Of a stretch of 64,000 bases of DNA, positions 1 to 9,272 are shown in pieces; the stretch's first letter is position 1, and every line of letters begins with the position of its first letter. A program made the translations under genes and the position numbers. Below the pieces are notes generated by a model. The model saw only the letters and a list, made by a program, of their open reading frames with translations, did no database searches and was not told the DNA's origin. The DNA comes from Pseudomonadota bacterium. Its GTDB lineage: Bacteria > Pseudomonadota > Alphaproteobacteria > Rhizobiales > Hyphomicrobiaceae. Where the stretch lies: contig JAFECE010000011.1 in the NCBI GenBank assembly GCA_018242295.1, positions 124,001 through 188,000 of the forward strand, written 5' to 3'.

Positions 1-493
1 GAGCGTCGTCCTCGAGTTCGATCTTGTACGCTAGAACCGCGGTCCAGACCGCGCCCATGATGATGCCGACGGCCAAGGCGCCAAAGACGGCCGGCAGCAG
101 AAACGTCTCGGCAATCGTGACCGCGTAATTGGGATGACGAAGATATCGATAGGGGCCGCGGAGAGTGACCGGCGCGCCTTCGAGCGTAAAGATGCGGTGC
201 GTCCAAAATCGTCCGAGCGTACCGATGACCCAATAGCGGACGCCTTGGAGAGCAATATAGATCGCCGCCAAAACATAGGACGCTGTCGCGGTCGGGGGGA
301 TCAGAAAAAAGATGCTCGCGATCCAGGCGAGATGCGTCGTCGCGACGACCGGATAATAGGATCGGCCCGCTTCCTTGGCGCCGGCTGCGATCAACGCCCG
401 CGTGTTGCGGGCCGAGTAAAGCTCCTCGGCTCCCCTTTGGAGGAGAACGAGCAGCGCGATTATCTGCGGCAGGCCGATAAGGTCTGAGAGCAT
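1..493 (-). CDS. isoprenylcysteine carboxyl methyltransferase (ICMT)-family membrane protein, 3' truncated
   Basis: The reading frame is open from an ATG at 493 to the left edge of the window, so the C-terminus is missing. The visible 164 residues are strongly hydrophobic, with about four membrane segments. Near residue 112 they carry GPYRYLRHPNY, the signature of the ICMT/YpbQ family of membrane-bound S-adenosylmethionine-dependent methyltransferases. Bacterial members often act on small lipophilic or polyketide-like substrates; the substrate here cannot be told. It is read in the same direction as the SDR gene that starts 1 kb to its right. The family call is firm and the function is inference. 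Confidence 0.8.
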   Translation of the reverse strand, partial: MLSDLIGLPQIIALLVLLQRGAEELYSARNTRALIAAGAKEAGRSYYPVVATTHLAWIASIFFLIPPTATASYVLAAIYIALQGVRYWVIGTLGRFWTHRIFTLEGAPVTLRGPYRYLRHPNYAVTIAETFLLPAVFGALAVGIIMGAVWTAVLAYKIELEDDA

Positions 494-550
494 GGACTAG
501 CCGCTCACGAATGAATTCGGCGCCACTCTACAATTGGATTGCCGCCATTC

Positions 551-1534
551 CTAACGATTGCGATCCGATTGGTTGATCAGCCATTGCTGAACGGCATTTG
601 GGACGCCTTCTTCGCAGGATGGAAAAGCGAACGAAAATCCGGTGGATTTCAGCCGATGGTTTGAAAGCCGGTTTTCATAAGCCAGGCTGTCGGCGATGAC
701 ATGGCCGGACAGAAGCTTCAGCAGAGCGAATGGCAACTTGCGGCCGTGCCCTCGGACGCCCAATGCCTTCGCCGCGATCTCGGCCAATCGCTCGCCCGGA
801 ACGGGCAGGTCGTCGACGATGAAATAGCGGCTTCCTATCTCACCATGGCCGGTCAGATGAAGAAGGGCGCGGGCACAGTCCTCGACGTGTACCGGAGATG
901 TGTAGCGGGGAGGACCTTGGAGGCCGTAGACAGGTCTGCCGTCCCGGAGCGGTTCGAGCACGTACTGCGCGAACCAGGAGCCGGGGCCATAAACCCAGCC
1001 CGGGAACGCGGCGACGATCGGTAGTCCGCGTGCGACGTAATCCGGCAGGGATTCGATAGCTGGAGCGAGATAGGGTCCCCATCCTCGCGGATGAGGAACC
1101 GCGGTCTCGTTGCGGATTTCCGGTCCGCAGTCCCCATAATAGCTGGTGCCGGCGACGTAGACGATCTGCCGTGTCTTCGCGGGGTCGATGGCTTCGAACA
1201 GAGCGCGATCCATGTCGAGCCGGCGGAGGCAGTACTGTCTCGCGCGTTCCTTGGTGACGCGGCCGCCGAATGTCTGAGGCTGCGCGAGATGGATGACGGC
1301 GTCTGCCTTGCGCACGGCTTCCCGCCATGCGCCTTCTCTGTCGGACAGGTCGCCGGCGATGACCTTTACGCCCGGCGAGATAAGGGCATCAGCGTTGCTT
1401 TTCGATCTGCTCAGCGCATCGACTTCGTGGCCTGTGGCGATTGCCGCGCGGAGGACGTACGCGCCAATAAAGCCTGTGGCGCCTGTGAGAAAGATTCGTT
1501 GACCTGTCCCGGACGCCAAGGTCATGGCCTCCAT
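551..1534 (-). CDS. atypical NAD(P)-dependent epimerase/dehydratase (extended SDR family)
   Basis: 327 residues. A Rossmann nucleotide-binding motif TGATGFIG lies near residue 17, and VYGPG, typical of extended SDRs, near residue 185. The catalytic tyrosine region reads GWGPYLAPAIE, so the usual YxxxK pair has Ala where Lys is expected. This suggests a changed or lost oxidoreductase activity, or an atypical SDR used for binding. An ATG three codons downstream (1525) is an alternative start. The gene ends 57 bp right of the ICMT-like gene and may share its transcript. The substrate is unknown. Confidence 0.75.
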   Translation of the reverse strand: MEAMTLASGTGQRIFLTGATGFIGAYVLRAAIATGHEVDALSRSKSNADALISPGVKVIAGDLSDREGAWREAVRKADAVIHLAQPQTFGGRVTKERARQYCLRRLDMDRALFEAIDPAKTRQIVYVAGTSYYGDCGPEIRNETAVPHPRGWGPYLAPAIESLPDYVARGLPIVAAFPGWVYGPGSWFAQYVLEPLRDGRPVYGLQGPPRYTSPVHVEDCARALLHLTGHGEIGSRYFIVDDLPVPGERLAEIAAKALGVRGHGRKLPFALLKLLSGHVIADSLAYENRLSNHRLKSTGFSFAFPSCEEGVPNAVQQWLINQSDRNR

Positions 1535-1601
1535 TCAGCTTGCGAAAAACGTTCATCCTCAAAGCGAAGATGTGAGCGCGCCTCGGGCCGCCGAGGACGC
1601 C

Positions 1602-2303
1602 CTATCTGCGCACAACGAAGCTCGCGAAGATCACCGACAGGATGCCTGTCAGAAAAATGCCGTCGAACGTTCCGGCACCGCCAATCGATACGACAGGCGC
1701 TCCCATCGCTTGCAAATTGGTGAGATTGAGAAGGTCGGCGCCGATGAGCGTGCCCAGGCTGCCGCTGATATAGGCGACGGCTGCGACGTTCCGATCGGCA
1801 ATCATCATCACGACGATCGTCGTGACGATCGGGGGAACAAATGCGGGAATGGAAATTCCGAAGCCTTCCACGGGCGTCGCGATCATGTAGCAGACGGCTG
1901 CGACGAGAGCGGTGGCGATGCTCGCCCGAATCCAAAGGTTGTTCTTGATCAGCAGATATAGCGATAGGAGGCAGGGCACGAGGGCGCCTCCGACGTTCAC
2001 AGCTATGACGGTTCCTGGCCAGTCGGCGACTTCAGGCACGACATAGCGCATCCCGAAGAAATCAATCTCCTGAGGAGTCACGACCTGCTCTTCCGGCAGA
2101 TGCGCGACTGGGATGTTGATGTAGCTGCCGACGAGTGAGACGAGCAGCAGCAGCAGCGCTACGCGAGAACTGATACCGAGCCGTACATATGCGAAGTGTA
2201 ACAGTTGCAACTGTAGTAAAATGATGAGCGCGACAAATACCGCAACGAGGAAAACGAAAAACGGCGGGGTTAAAGGCAGGTAGTTCATTTGACTGGAATA
2301 CAT
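1602..2303 (-). CDS. DUF1614 family integral membrane protein
   Basis: 233 residues with about seven hydrophobic segments. The C-terminal stretch with GGAGTFDGIFLTGI (about residues 209-222) and the central PxxVEGFGI region match the DUF1614 family of bacterial and archaeal membrane proteins of unknown function. The start at 2303 is preceded by AGGGACAGGCG, a fair ribosome-binding site; a second ATG lies five codons on. It is read towards the SDR gene with a gap of 67 bp, and divergently from the DUF2905 gene. Confidence 0.8.
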   Translation of the reverse strand: MYSSQMNYLPLTPPFFVFLVAVFVALIILLQLQLLHFAYVRLGISSRVALLLLLVSLVGSYINIPVAHLPEEQVVTPQEIDFFGMRYVVPEVADWPGTVIAVNVGGALVPCLLSLYLLIKNNLWIRASIATALVAAVCYMIATPVEGFGISIPAFVPPIVTTIVVMMIADRNVAAVAYISGSLGTLIGADLLNLTNLQAMGAPVVSIGGAGTFDGIFLTGILSVIFASFVVRR

Positions 2304-2402
2304 GTCGCCTGTCCCTGGCCGCCGGCCCTGGAGAGAACTTGCGGGATGAAACTCACTCCCCCATTCTTAGTTCAATAGTCGTTTGAGAGCGATGAACGCT
2401 GG

Positions 2403-2603
2403 ATGTCTCGGCTGCTGATCATTGTCGGAGTGCTGCTTGTCGTCATCGGGCTTCTCTGGCCGGTGATCGAGAAGGTCGGGTTTGGGCGGTTGCCTGGAGA
2501 CATCGTCATCGAGCGGGGCAACTTCCACTTCTACTTGCCCTTGGGGACGTCTCTGCTCGTGAGCGTAATCCTGAGCCTTATCTTCTGGATCCTAAGTCGC
2601 TGA
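2403..2603 (+). CDS. DUF2905 family small membrane protein
   Basis: 66 residues. There are two predicted membrane helices (about 4-22 and 46-64), joined by a loop with GRLPGDIVIERGNFHFYLPLG. The GRLPGDI and F-YxPL elements are the hallmark of DUF2905. Function is unknown in the family. It stands alone, divergent from the DUF1614 gene, and is followed by a strong hairpin at 2622-2662. Confidence 0.85.
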   Translation: MSRLLIIVGVLLVVIGLLWPVIEKVGFGRLPGDIVIERGNFHFYLPLGTSLLVSVILSLIFWILSR

Positions 2604-2621
2604 GTGCCGGCTTGATGAAGG

Positions 2622-2662
2622 CGAGGGCGCGTACTCATTAATGGTAAGAGTACACGCCCTCG
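2622..2662. terminator. bidirectional rho-independent terminator
   Basis: Arms CGAGGGC-GTACTC and GAGTAC-GCCCTCG form a 13-bp stem with a small internal bulge, followed by TTCGGATTTT on the + strand. It sits between the 3' ends of the convergent DUF2905 and MBL-fold genes and can serve both. Confidence 0.75.
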
Positions 2663-2686
2663 TTCGGATTTTACTCCAATAAGCGA

Positions 2687-3604
2687 TTAGTAGTCCCAGA
2701 AGACGGGGACCCAACGGAAGGCGTCACCGTCGACCGCGACCCGACCGACGGACGGGAACGGCAGGTGCGTGGCCACCAACATCTCGCCTGTCTCAGCCAA
2801 CTCCCGCAAAAGACGGACCCGAACGCGCGCTGCCTCCTCTGGGTCGTGTTCGAAACCGTTATGCCACTCGGGCTGATCGAATCCGACCGCAAACACGGCG
2901 TCACCAGCGAACGTCAACGCTTCACCACCCGATGACAGGCGGACCACGCTGTGCCCAGGGGTATGGCCGCCGGTTCGACGGACGACGACGCCCGGTGCAA
3001 CCTCGTGCTCCTCATCGAACTGCCGCAGATGGTTATGGTATTCTTTCGCGAACCGCTTGGCGGCGGACCGAAGCGCGTCCGGAAACCCCGGCGGCATGGC
3101 GGTGTGGGAGAAGTCGGGGAACTCCCAGAATTTGACCTCGGCGGCCGCCACGTGGATCTGCAGGTCCGGACGCAGCCGGTCCTTGATCCCATCGACGAGG
3201 AGCCCGCCAATGTGGTCCATGTGCATGTGGGTCAGCACCAGATCGGTCACGGACGCAAGGTCGATGCCGGCGGCCTCAAGTCGTTTGACCAACTGTCCGG
3301 CCCGCGGCAAGTGCAAGTCCGGATCGGCTCCCAATCCAGCATCGATCAGGATGGTCTTGTCGCCGCTACGTACGACGACCACGTTCAGCGCCCAGTCGAA
3401 AGCGTCCGGCGGCAGGAACATGTCCTTCAGCCAGGCGGCCCGGACGGCCGGGTCGGCGTTGTGTCCTAACATTGTGGTTGGCAGCGGTAGCACGCCATCG
3501 CTGACCACCAATACGTCAATGTCGCCGACCCGCACCGCGTAGCGCGACGGAACCAATTCGTCGGGCTCTGATCTGCCGGGGCGTGAGGCAATGTTTATGT
3601 TCAT
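2687..3604 (-). CDS. MBL-fold metallo-hydrolase
   Basis: 305 residues from the chosen ATG at 3604, which has AGGAG six bases upstream; a longer in-frame extension to 3697 lacks such a site. The zinc-binding motif HMHMDHIGG lies near residue 123, with further metal ligands in GGHTPGHS and FAGDAVF. This is the architecture of the broad glyoxalase II/lactonase-like metallo-beta-lactamase superfamily, where members hydrolyse lactones, thioesters or phosphodiesters. No signal peptide is visible, so it is probably cytoplasmic. The substrate is not predictable. Some AHL lactonases have this length and layout, but that is only one option. Confidence 0.8.
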   Translation of the reverse strand: MNINIASRPGRSEPDELVPSRYAVRVGDIDVLVVSDGVLPLPTTMLGHNADPAVRAAWLKDMFLPPDAFDWALNVVVVRSGDKTILIDAGLGADPDLHLPRAGQLVKRLEAAGIDLASVTDLVLTHMHMDHIGGLLVDGIKDRLRPDLQIHVAAAEVKFWEFPDFSHTAMPPGFPDALRSAAKRFAKEYHNHLRQFDEEHEVAPGVVVRRTGGHTPGHSVVRLSSGGEALTFAGDAVFAVGFDQPEWHNGFEHDPEEAARVRVRLLRELAETGEMLVATHLPFPSVGRVAVDGDAFRWVPVFWDY

Positions 3605-3735
3605 GTTTGTCTCCTGCTGAGCGTTGCAATCATCTCTGCCTCCGCTTCCGAGGACAGAAACGCGGCGGCTTTCCTGAATTCTCAGGCGGCCTTTCAAAGG
3701 CTAGGGGCGCGTGGTCGCCACGCATTGATCGCTGC

Positions 3736-4158
3736 TCACGTGTCGCTCACTTGCTCCGAATGCCGACGGCTCTCGGCGATTGCCCACGCTGTGATCGAGA
3801 GACCGAGGATTGCGGGCAAGGTCACCGCCGGAAAGTCCCGCGGAATGACGGAAGCCGAGCAGATGCCGACGGCCACTTCCCAAAGGTGAAAGAGCGCGTG
3901 CCCCGCGAGCCAGAGAGACGGGGCGCCCCAGAGCGCGATGCGAAGATCAGGCCTCGCAATTCCCAGGAGAAAAGCCCCGCCGATGAGGAGGAAGATCAAA
4001 CCGATATCGCGCACGAAGTGCTGGTTGAACGGCCCGGTCGCCGTCACGCCGGGAACGGCAAAGTACCAATTTTCCGGCGCGACAAGCATGAAGATGCCGT
4101 TCGCTATCGCCGCTATTCCGAGCGCGAACGCAACACCGAGAGAAATCGATTTCAGCAT
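3736..4158 (-). CDS. small integral membrane protein, function unknown
   Basis: 140 residues with four hydrophobic segments (about 5-27, 49-66, 76-96 and 108-126) and a conserved-looking H-x-L-F-H-L-W-E stretch around residue 88. I do not recognise a named family, although similar four-helix proteins are often listed as uncharacterised membrane proteins. It lies 40 bp downstream of the SDR gene in the same orientation and may be co-transcribed with it. The composition is like its neighbours, so there is no sign of recent transfer. Confidence 0.65.
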   Translation of the reverse strand: MLKSISLGVAFALGIAAIANGIFMLVAPENWYFAVPGVTATGPFNQHFVRDIGLIFLLIGGAFLLGIARPDLRIALWGAPSLWLAGHALFHLWEVAVGICSASVIPRDFPAVTLPAILGLSITAWAIAESRRHSEQVSDT

Positions 4159-4198
4159 GTTGATTGGCCTCCTCGTGGAGAATGCGCGGCACGAGTGT

Positions 4199-4954
4199 CT
4201 AGGTCGCGGACCGCTGCGCCTGTAGCCAGTCCTCGAACCGAATACTGCCGAGGATTGGGTTGGCTCCGGGCGTCAAAGATTTATCGTTGAGTTCGGTTCC
4301 GAAGTAGCGCGCATGAACGTCGGCGATCACGTGCCGCCCGTCGCCTGTCGCGGTGAGATACCGACGGGCGATTTCGTCGAGAGGGATCTTCTCGGGGCCA
4401 GCCACCTCGACGATGCCGTTCACGGGCTTTCCGACGGTAAGCTCCGCCAGAGCGGCTGCCACATCGTCGGAGGAAATGGGTTGCAGGAAGGCCGGGGATA
4501 AATGGACGTCGCTACCCTTGGTGGCCGACTGCGTAATTGCACCGACGAACTCGAAAAACTGCGTCGACCGCAGAATCGTGAAGGGAATTTTTGAGGCTCT
4601 GATCAGCGCTTCCTGAGCGACTTTGGCGCGAAGATAGCCGCTTTCGGGAAGGCGGTCGGTGCCGACGACCGATAATGCCAAGTGATGCCCGACGCCGGCT
4701 GCGGCCTCGGCGGCAAGCAGATTACGTCCCGACGTTTCGAAGAATTCGAGAACGGCCTTGTCTTCAAACGAAGGCGAATTGGCAACGTCGACGACCACTT
4801 GCGCGCCGGACACTGCCTCGGCCAGCCCTTCGCGCGTTATGGTGTTGACGCCGGTATTGGGTGACGCGGCAACCGTCTCATGACCTTCTGCTTTGAGATG
4901 GCGAATGAGCTTCGACCCGATGAGGCCGCTTCCGCCGATAACAACGATTTTCAT
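4199..4954 (-). CDS. NmrA-like atypical SDR (NAD(P)-binding)
   Basis: 251 residues from ATG 4954. The glycine-rich motif VVIGGSGLIGSKL follows the start directly, which favours this start over one at 4981. The sequence fits the atypical SDR/NmrA class: a Rossmann fold, YLRAK in the middle (an YxxxK-like element) and FTILRSTQFFEFV, typical of NmrA-like proteins. These act as NAD(P)H-dependent reductases or redox sensors. The gene is divergent from the winged-helix regulator at 5108, an arrangement that often means the regulator controls it. Confidence 0.75.
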   Translation of the reverse strand: MKIVVIGGSGLIGSKLIRHLKAEGHETVAASPNTGVNTITREGLAEAVSGAQVVVDVANSPSFEDKAVLEFFETSGRNLLAAEAAAGVGHHLALSVVGTDRLPESGYLRAKVAQEALIRASKIPFTILRSTQFFEFVGAITQSATKGSDVHLSPAFLQPISSDDVAAALAELTVGKPVNGIVEVAGPEKIPLDEIARRYLTATGDGRHVIADVHARYFGTELNDKSLTPGANPILGSIRFEDWLQAQRSAT

Positions 4955-5107
4955 TAATTCTTTCCAACTTGAACGCAGCACATGTGACGGCGTCGTTTGG
5001 AGAGAATGCCGATTTGCGGCGGTAATGACTTTGCGGCGACCTTGAAGCGGGCTTGAGTTTTCCTTGAAAATGCGTCCAAGCGGCCGCTCGCCCTTTTTCG
5101 TGAACCT

Positions 5108-6742
5108 GTGCTATCGACACCGGCAAAAGTGAGCGTTGTCCGCGTCGGATGGAGCCGTCACGTGCGTTTTCTTTTCAGGGATTGTGTGCTCGATCCCGAA
5201 CGGCGGGAGTTGACGCGCGCCTCCGAAGCGGTCGCCGTCGGTCCGCAAGTCTTCGATCTCCTCCTGTTCCTCGTCCGCAACCGCGATCGCGTCGTGAGCA
5301 AAGATGATTTGCTCGATGCCGTCTGGGACGGGCGCATTGTTTCGGAATCGACGGTCACCAGTCATATCAATGCCGTGCGCCGAGCGATTGGCGATACCGG
5401 AGACGCGCAGCAGCTAGTCAGGACGGTCCCGCGCAAGGGATTTCGCTTTATCGGCGATGTGAAAGAAGCGAATACCGCAAACGGCGCCTCGACGCTTCCC
5501 TCGGATTTACCCATTGATCTTGCGCTTCCCGAGAGCACTCCTCCGGTCAAGCCCTCGATCGCAGTTCTGCCCTTTCAAAGCTTGTGTGGCGACCCAGAGC
5601 AGGCGTATTTCGCGGACGGCGTCGTGGAGGAAATCATCACAGCGCTATCTCGTGTGCGCTGGCTATTCGTAATCGCCAGAAACTCGAGCTTCATTTATCG
5701 CGACTGCGCGTTCGACATAAAGCAGGTCGGACGGGAACTCGGCGTTGGTTATGTACTGGAAGGCAGCATGCGCAAGGCGGCCGGCCGCGTTCGCATCACC
5801 GGCCAGCTCATTGATGCAACGACCGGTGCTCAGCTCTGGGCGGAGCGTTTTGAAGGAACGCTCGACGACATATTCGAGCTTCAGGATCGCATCGCGGCCG
5901 GGGTTGCCGGAGCTATTGCCCCACGCGTCGAACTCGCCGAGATCGAACGCGCAAAGCGCAAGCCGACCGGCAGCCTCAATGCCTATGACTTCTACCTGCG
6001 TGGCCTCGCCCATGTGCATCGGGGGACGCGCGAATCGATTGAGCTGGCACTACCGCTGTTCCAAAAAAGTATCGAGCTCGACCCCGATTATGCGGCTGCC
6101 CACGCCATGGCGGGCTGGTGCTATTTCTGGCGCAAGATCAATGGCTGGTGTGCGGATCGCGACGCGGAAATTGACGAGGGTGCGCGGCTGGCACGTCGCG
6201 CCGTCGAATTGGGACGCGATGACGCTGTAGCGCTTACACGCGGCGCGCATGCTCTGGCACATCTTGCGGGCGATCTCGACGCGGGGATTGCCCTTCTCGA
6301 TCGTGCGGTCTTTCTCAATCCCAATCTTGCGTCTGCGTGGTTTCTCGGGGGCTTCCTCAGGACGTGGCATGGTGAGAGCGAGAGCGCCATAGCGCATTTC
6401 GAACGCGCCATGCGGCTCAATCCGCTGGATCCCGAACTCTATCGCATGCAGGCCGGTATCGGAATGGCGCATCTCTTTGCGGGGCGCATCGAGGCCGCAT
6501 CTCATTGGGCGGAATTGTCTTACAGGAACCTGCCGAGCTTTCTCATGGTGGTCGGGCTCATCGCGGCAACCCGCGCGCTTTCCGGGCGTATCACCGAAGC
6601 CCAACAGGCAATGGCCCAACTTCGCGAGCTCGATCCCTCGATCCGCATTTCGAATCTGAAGGATTGGCTACCCATTCGCCGCCAGAAAGACCTCGCTATC
6701 TTCTCGGACGGATTGCGCGTCGCGGGGATGCCAGAGCAATAG
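5108..6742 (+). CDS. winged-helix (OmpR/CadC-type) transcriptional regulator with TPR-rich C-terminal domain
   Basis: 544 residues from GTG 5108. Residues 15-115 form an OmpR/PhoB-type DNA-binding domain (Trans_reg_C). It is followed near residue 149 by KPSIAVLPF, the start of the adenylate-cyclase-associated/TolB-like module (FADGVVEEIITALSR), and then by several tetratricopeptide repeats (about 290-500). No membrane helix is seen. Such proteins are single-component regulators whose TPR part senses an unknown ligand or partner. It is transcribed away from the SDR gene at 4954, with a shared 153-bp intergenic region where its operator would be expected. Confidence 0.8.
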   Translation: MLSTPAKVSVVRVGWSRHVRFLFRDCVLDPERRELTRASEAVAVGPQVFDLLLFLVRNRDRVVSKDDLLDAVWDGRIVSESTVTSHINAVRRAIGDTGDAQQLVRTVPRKGFRFIGDVKEANTANGASTLPSDLPIDLALPESTPPVKPSIAVLPFQSLCGDPEQAYFADGVVEEIITALSRVRWLFVIARNSSFIYRDCAFDIKQVGRELGVGYVLEGSMRKAAGRVRITGQLIDATTGAQLWAERFEGTLDDIFELQDRIAAGVAGAIAPRVELAEIERAKRKPTGSLNAYDFYLRGLAHVHRGTRESIELALPLFQKSIELDPDYAAAHAMAGWCYFWRKINGWCADRDAEIDEGARLARRAVELGRDDAVALTRGAHALAHLAGDLDAGIALLDRAVFLNPNLASAWFLGGFLRTWHGESESAIAHFERAMRLNPLDPELYRMQAGIGMAHLFAGRIEAASHWAELSYRNLPSFLMVVGLIAATRALSGRITEAQQAMAQLRELDPSIRISNLKDWLPIRRQKDLAIFSDGLRVAGMPEQ

Positions 6743-6836
6743 CAATGATCTGGCGAGCACGGAGCATCTAGGGCTTTGCGCCGTGGATGAGCCGAATCTT
6801 TGGATTGGTGCGTATTGATTTTAAAAGGGAAATTGA

Positions 6837-6911
<75 letters not shown>

Positions 6912-7097
6912 TGAAGGCGAATGCCTCGAAGAATCGGACATGCACGGGGCGTCGCGTCAGGACGCTCCTGCTTCGGGCGGGCGGACACTGCCACAAGGCT
7001 TGACGGGGAGCAAGACGGAAAGCCAAGCTGCCAGCCGTCGGGGACGGCACGCTAAAATTGAACCCGGCGACGCATTCTGAAGGGCGAAAGACAGGTC

Positions 7098-7280
7098 ATG
7101 ACGGGCAATTTTCAGCCAAAGCGCCCAGGAAATGCGGCTACCGGGAAAGGTGCCAGCAAGCCCACGCGTCAGGACCGGCTCGCAGAAGAGCTCAGGGCAA
7201 ACTTGAAGCGGCGCAAGGCCGCGGCCCGGCGCCAGGGCGGAGAGGGCGGCGATCCTCCTCCGGACAAGAACGAACCCTAG
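7098..7280 (+). CDS. small basic hypothetical protein upstream of murA
   Basis: 60 residues, strongly basic in the middle (TRQDRLAEELRANLKRRKAAARR) with a Pro/Asp-rich tail and no membrane segment. Short basic proteins of this look, with a DRLxxxLRxNLKRRK core, are commonly found just before murA in related alphaproteobacteria. That conservation is the main reason to treat it as real. It lies 117 bp before murA in the same direction. Function is unknown; nucleic acid binding is only a guess from its charge. Confidence 0.65.
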   Translation: MTGNFQPKRPGNAATGKGASKPTRQDRLAEELRANLKRRKAAARRQGGEGGDPPPDKNEP

Positions 7281-7397
7281 TCTCCCCTGTCGTAAAAGCC
7301 GCTTGCCGATGAGGGCGGGCAGCCTTTAATCACCCCTCTGCTCAAAGCGGGAACGAGATTCGCTTCCGTTTTCATCATCCGGAGACAATAGGCTTAC

Positions 7398-8690
7398 ATG
7401 GATCGGATCAAAATCGTCGGCGGCAAACCGCTACGCGGTACAATTCCGATTTCCGGGGCCAAGAACGCGGCATTACCGCTGCTAATCGCGAGCCTTCTGA
7501 CCGAAGACCGCCTGACGCTCAAGAACGTCCCCAATCTGGCGGACGTCAATCTCCTGGTGCGCATTCTGCGCAATCACGGGGTCGATCTCGCGGTTGACGG
7601 GAAGAGGCCCGGCCCCACCAGCCATCTCGGCGACACTATCCATCTCACGGCGCGCGATATTGTCGATACGACGGCGCCCTACGAGATGGTTTCGAGGATG
7701 CGGGCGAGCTTCTGGGTGCTCGGACCGCTCGTCGCGCGCATGCACGAAGCGAAGGTGTCGCTGCCGGGCGGTTGCGCGATCGGCACGCGGCCGGTCGATT
7801 TGCATCTGATGGGACTGAAGGCGCTCGGTGCGGAAATCGACATCGATGCCGGTTATGTCATCGCGCGGGCGCCGAAGGGACTGCACGGCGCGCGCATCGT
7901 GTTCCCGAAAGTGTCGGTCGGGGCCACGCACAACGTTTTGCTGGCCGCGGCTTTGGCCAAGGGCGAAACCGTTATCGAGAACGCGGCACGCGAGCCCGAG
8001 ATCGGCGACGTCGCACTCTGCCTCAGCAAGATGGGTGCGACGGTGGATGGCATCGGCACGTCGACCCTCCGGATCCAGGGGCGCGACCGCCTCGAAGGCG
8101 CGGTGCACACGGTGCTGCCCGATCGTATCGAAACCGGCACATATGCGATGGCGGTTGCCGCGACGGGCGGCGACGTGACGCTCGATGGCGCGCGCCTTCA
8201 CGATCTCAAGACGGCGCTCGAGGTTCTCGCGAGCACCGGAACATCTATCCAAGAGACGGAAACGGGCGTCAGGGTTCTCAGGAACGGCGGCGGCATTGCT
8301 CCGGTATCGGTCGAGACCGAGCCTTTCCCCGGTTTCCCGACAGACCTGCAGGCGCAACTCATGGCGCTTTTGACGCGCGCGTCGGGCACCAGCGTCATTC
8401 GCGAAACGATTTTTGAAAACCGTTTCATGCATGTGCAAGAGTTGGCCCGTCTTGGCGCCGACATTCAGCTCCATGGCGATACGGCGACGATCAACGGCGT
8501 GAAGACACTGAAGGGCGCGCCGGTCATGGCGACCGATCTCAGGGCGTCGGTTTCGCTCGTCATCGCCGGGCTCGCCGGAGAGGGCGAGACGACCATAAAC
8601 CGGGTTTACCATCTGGACAGAGGGTTTGAACAGCTCGAACGAAAGCTCGGTGCCTGCGGGGCGGATATAGAGCGCATAGGCAGCAGCTGA
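7398..8690 (+). CDS. murA: UDP-N-acetylglucosamine 1-carboxyvinyltransferase
   Basis: 430 residues, full family length. MurA transfers enolpyruvyl from PEP to UDP-GlcNAc, the first committed step of peptidoglycan synthesis in the cytoplasm. The start [26 protein letters not shown] is typical. The fosfomycin-target cysteine is in the loop GGCAIGTRP (Cys126), with the following [14 protein letters not shown] also diagnostic. It heads a group continuing with DUF2948, hisD and UPF0262, an order common in alphaproteobacteria. Confidence 0.97.
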   Translation: MDRIKIVGGKPLRGTIPISGAKNAALPLLIASLLTEDRLTLKNVPNLADVNLLVRILRNHGVDLAVDGKRPGPTSHLGDTIHLTARDIVDTTAPYEMVSRMRASFWVLGPLVARMHEAKVSLPGGCAIGTRPVDLHLMGLKALGAEIDIDAGYVIARAPKGLHGARIVFPKVSVGATHNVLLAAALAKGETVIENAAREPEIGDVALCLSKMGATVDGIGTSTLRIQGRDRLEGAVHTVLPDRIETGTYAMAVAATGGDVTLDGARLHDLKTALEVLASTGTSIQETETGVRVLRNGGGIAPVSVETEPFPGFPTDLQAQLMALLTRASGTSVIRETIFENRFMHVQELARLGADIQLHGDTATINGVKTLKGAPVMATDLRASVSLVIAGLAGEGETTINRVYHLDRGFEQLERKLGACGADIERIGSS

Positions 8691-8782
8691 GGCACCGGCT
8701 CGAAGTTGCAGCTTTCGGGATGTATTTGTAACACTCTGCGATAAAAGCCTCTCAGGCTGCCCAGCGGAGACATTCGACACTG

Positions 8783-9247
8783 ATGCCGGACCTCAAGCTC
8801 ATCGCCTTCGATACGGAAGATCTCGGCGTCATCTCGGCTCAACTGCAAGACGCGGTTCTGCGCGTCGGAGATCTAACATATCTCCCCAAGGAAAAACGTT
8901 TCGTCGGAATAGCCAACCGCTTCGATTGGCAGAAATTGGCGGAGTCTCCGCATGCCGCGCAAACGGGAGACTTCGAGCGGCGCCGCTGTGGGGTTCGCTT
9001 CGAGCGCGTCAACAGCGTCAAAGTTCAGGGATTTGATCTTAAAGATCAGCGGGCGTCGCTGGCGCTGCTCGCGGTAACCTATGAGCCAACTGCCGGCACA
9101 GAATCGCCCGAAGGCAATGTCACGTTGACATTTTCCGGCGGCGCGGCCATTCGGCTGGGCGTCGAGTGTATCGAGATCGAATTGAAGGACCTTGGGGCGG
9201 CGTGGACGACCAAGCATTCGCCGCAGCACCCCGAAGACGCAAGCTGA
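8783..9247 (+). CDS. DUF2948 family protein
   Basis: 154 residues, cytoplasmic by composition. The start LKLIAFDTEDLGVISAQLQD and the segment YLPKEKRFVGIANRFDW near residue 34 match DUF2948, an alphaproteobacterial family found almost always between murA and hisD. Function is unknown. It is read 92 bp after murA and 25 bp before hisD and is probably part of the same transcript. Confidence 0.85.
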   Translation: MPDLKLIAFDTEDLGVISAQLQDAVLRVGDLTYLPKEKRFVGIANRFDWQKLAESPHAAQTGDFERRRCGVRFERVNSVKVQGFDLKDQRASLALLAVTYEPTAGTESPEGNVTLTFSGGAAIRLGVECIEIELKDLGAAWTTKHSPQHPEDAS

Positions 9248-9272
9248 TTTCGCTCGACCGCTTCCTTAAGGA

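Noticed and set aside
7482-8780. A 432-codon minus-strand frame opposite murA
   Set aside because: High-GC shadow of murA; composition is Arg-rich with no family motif, while murA matches along its full length.
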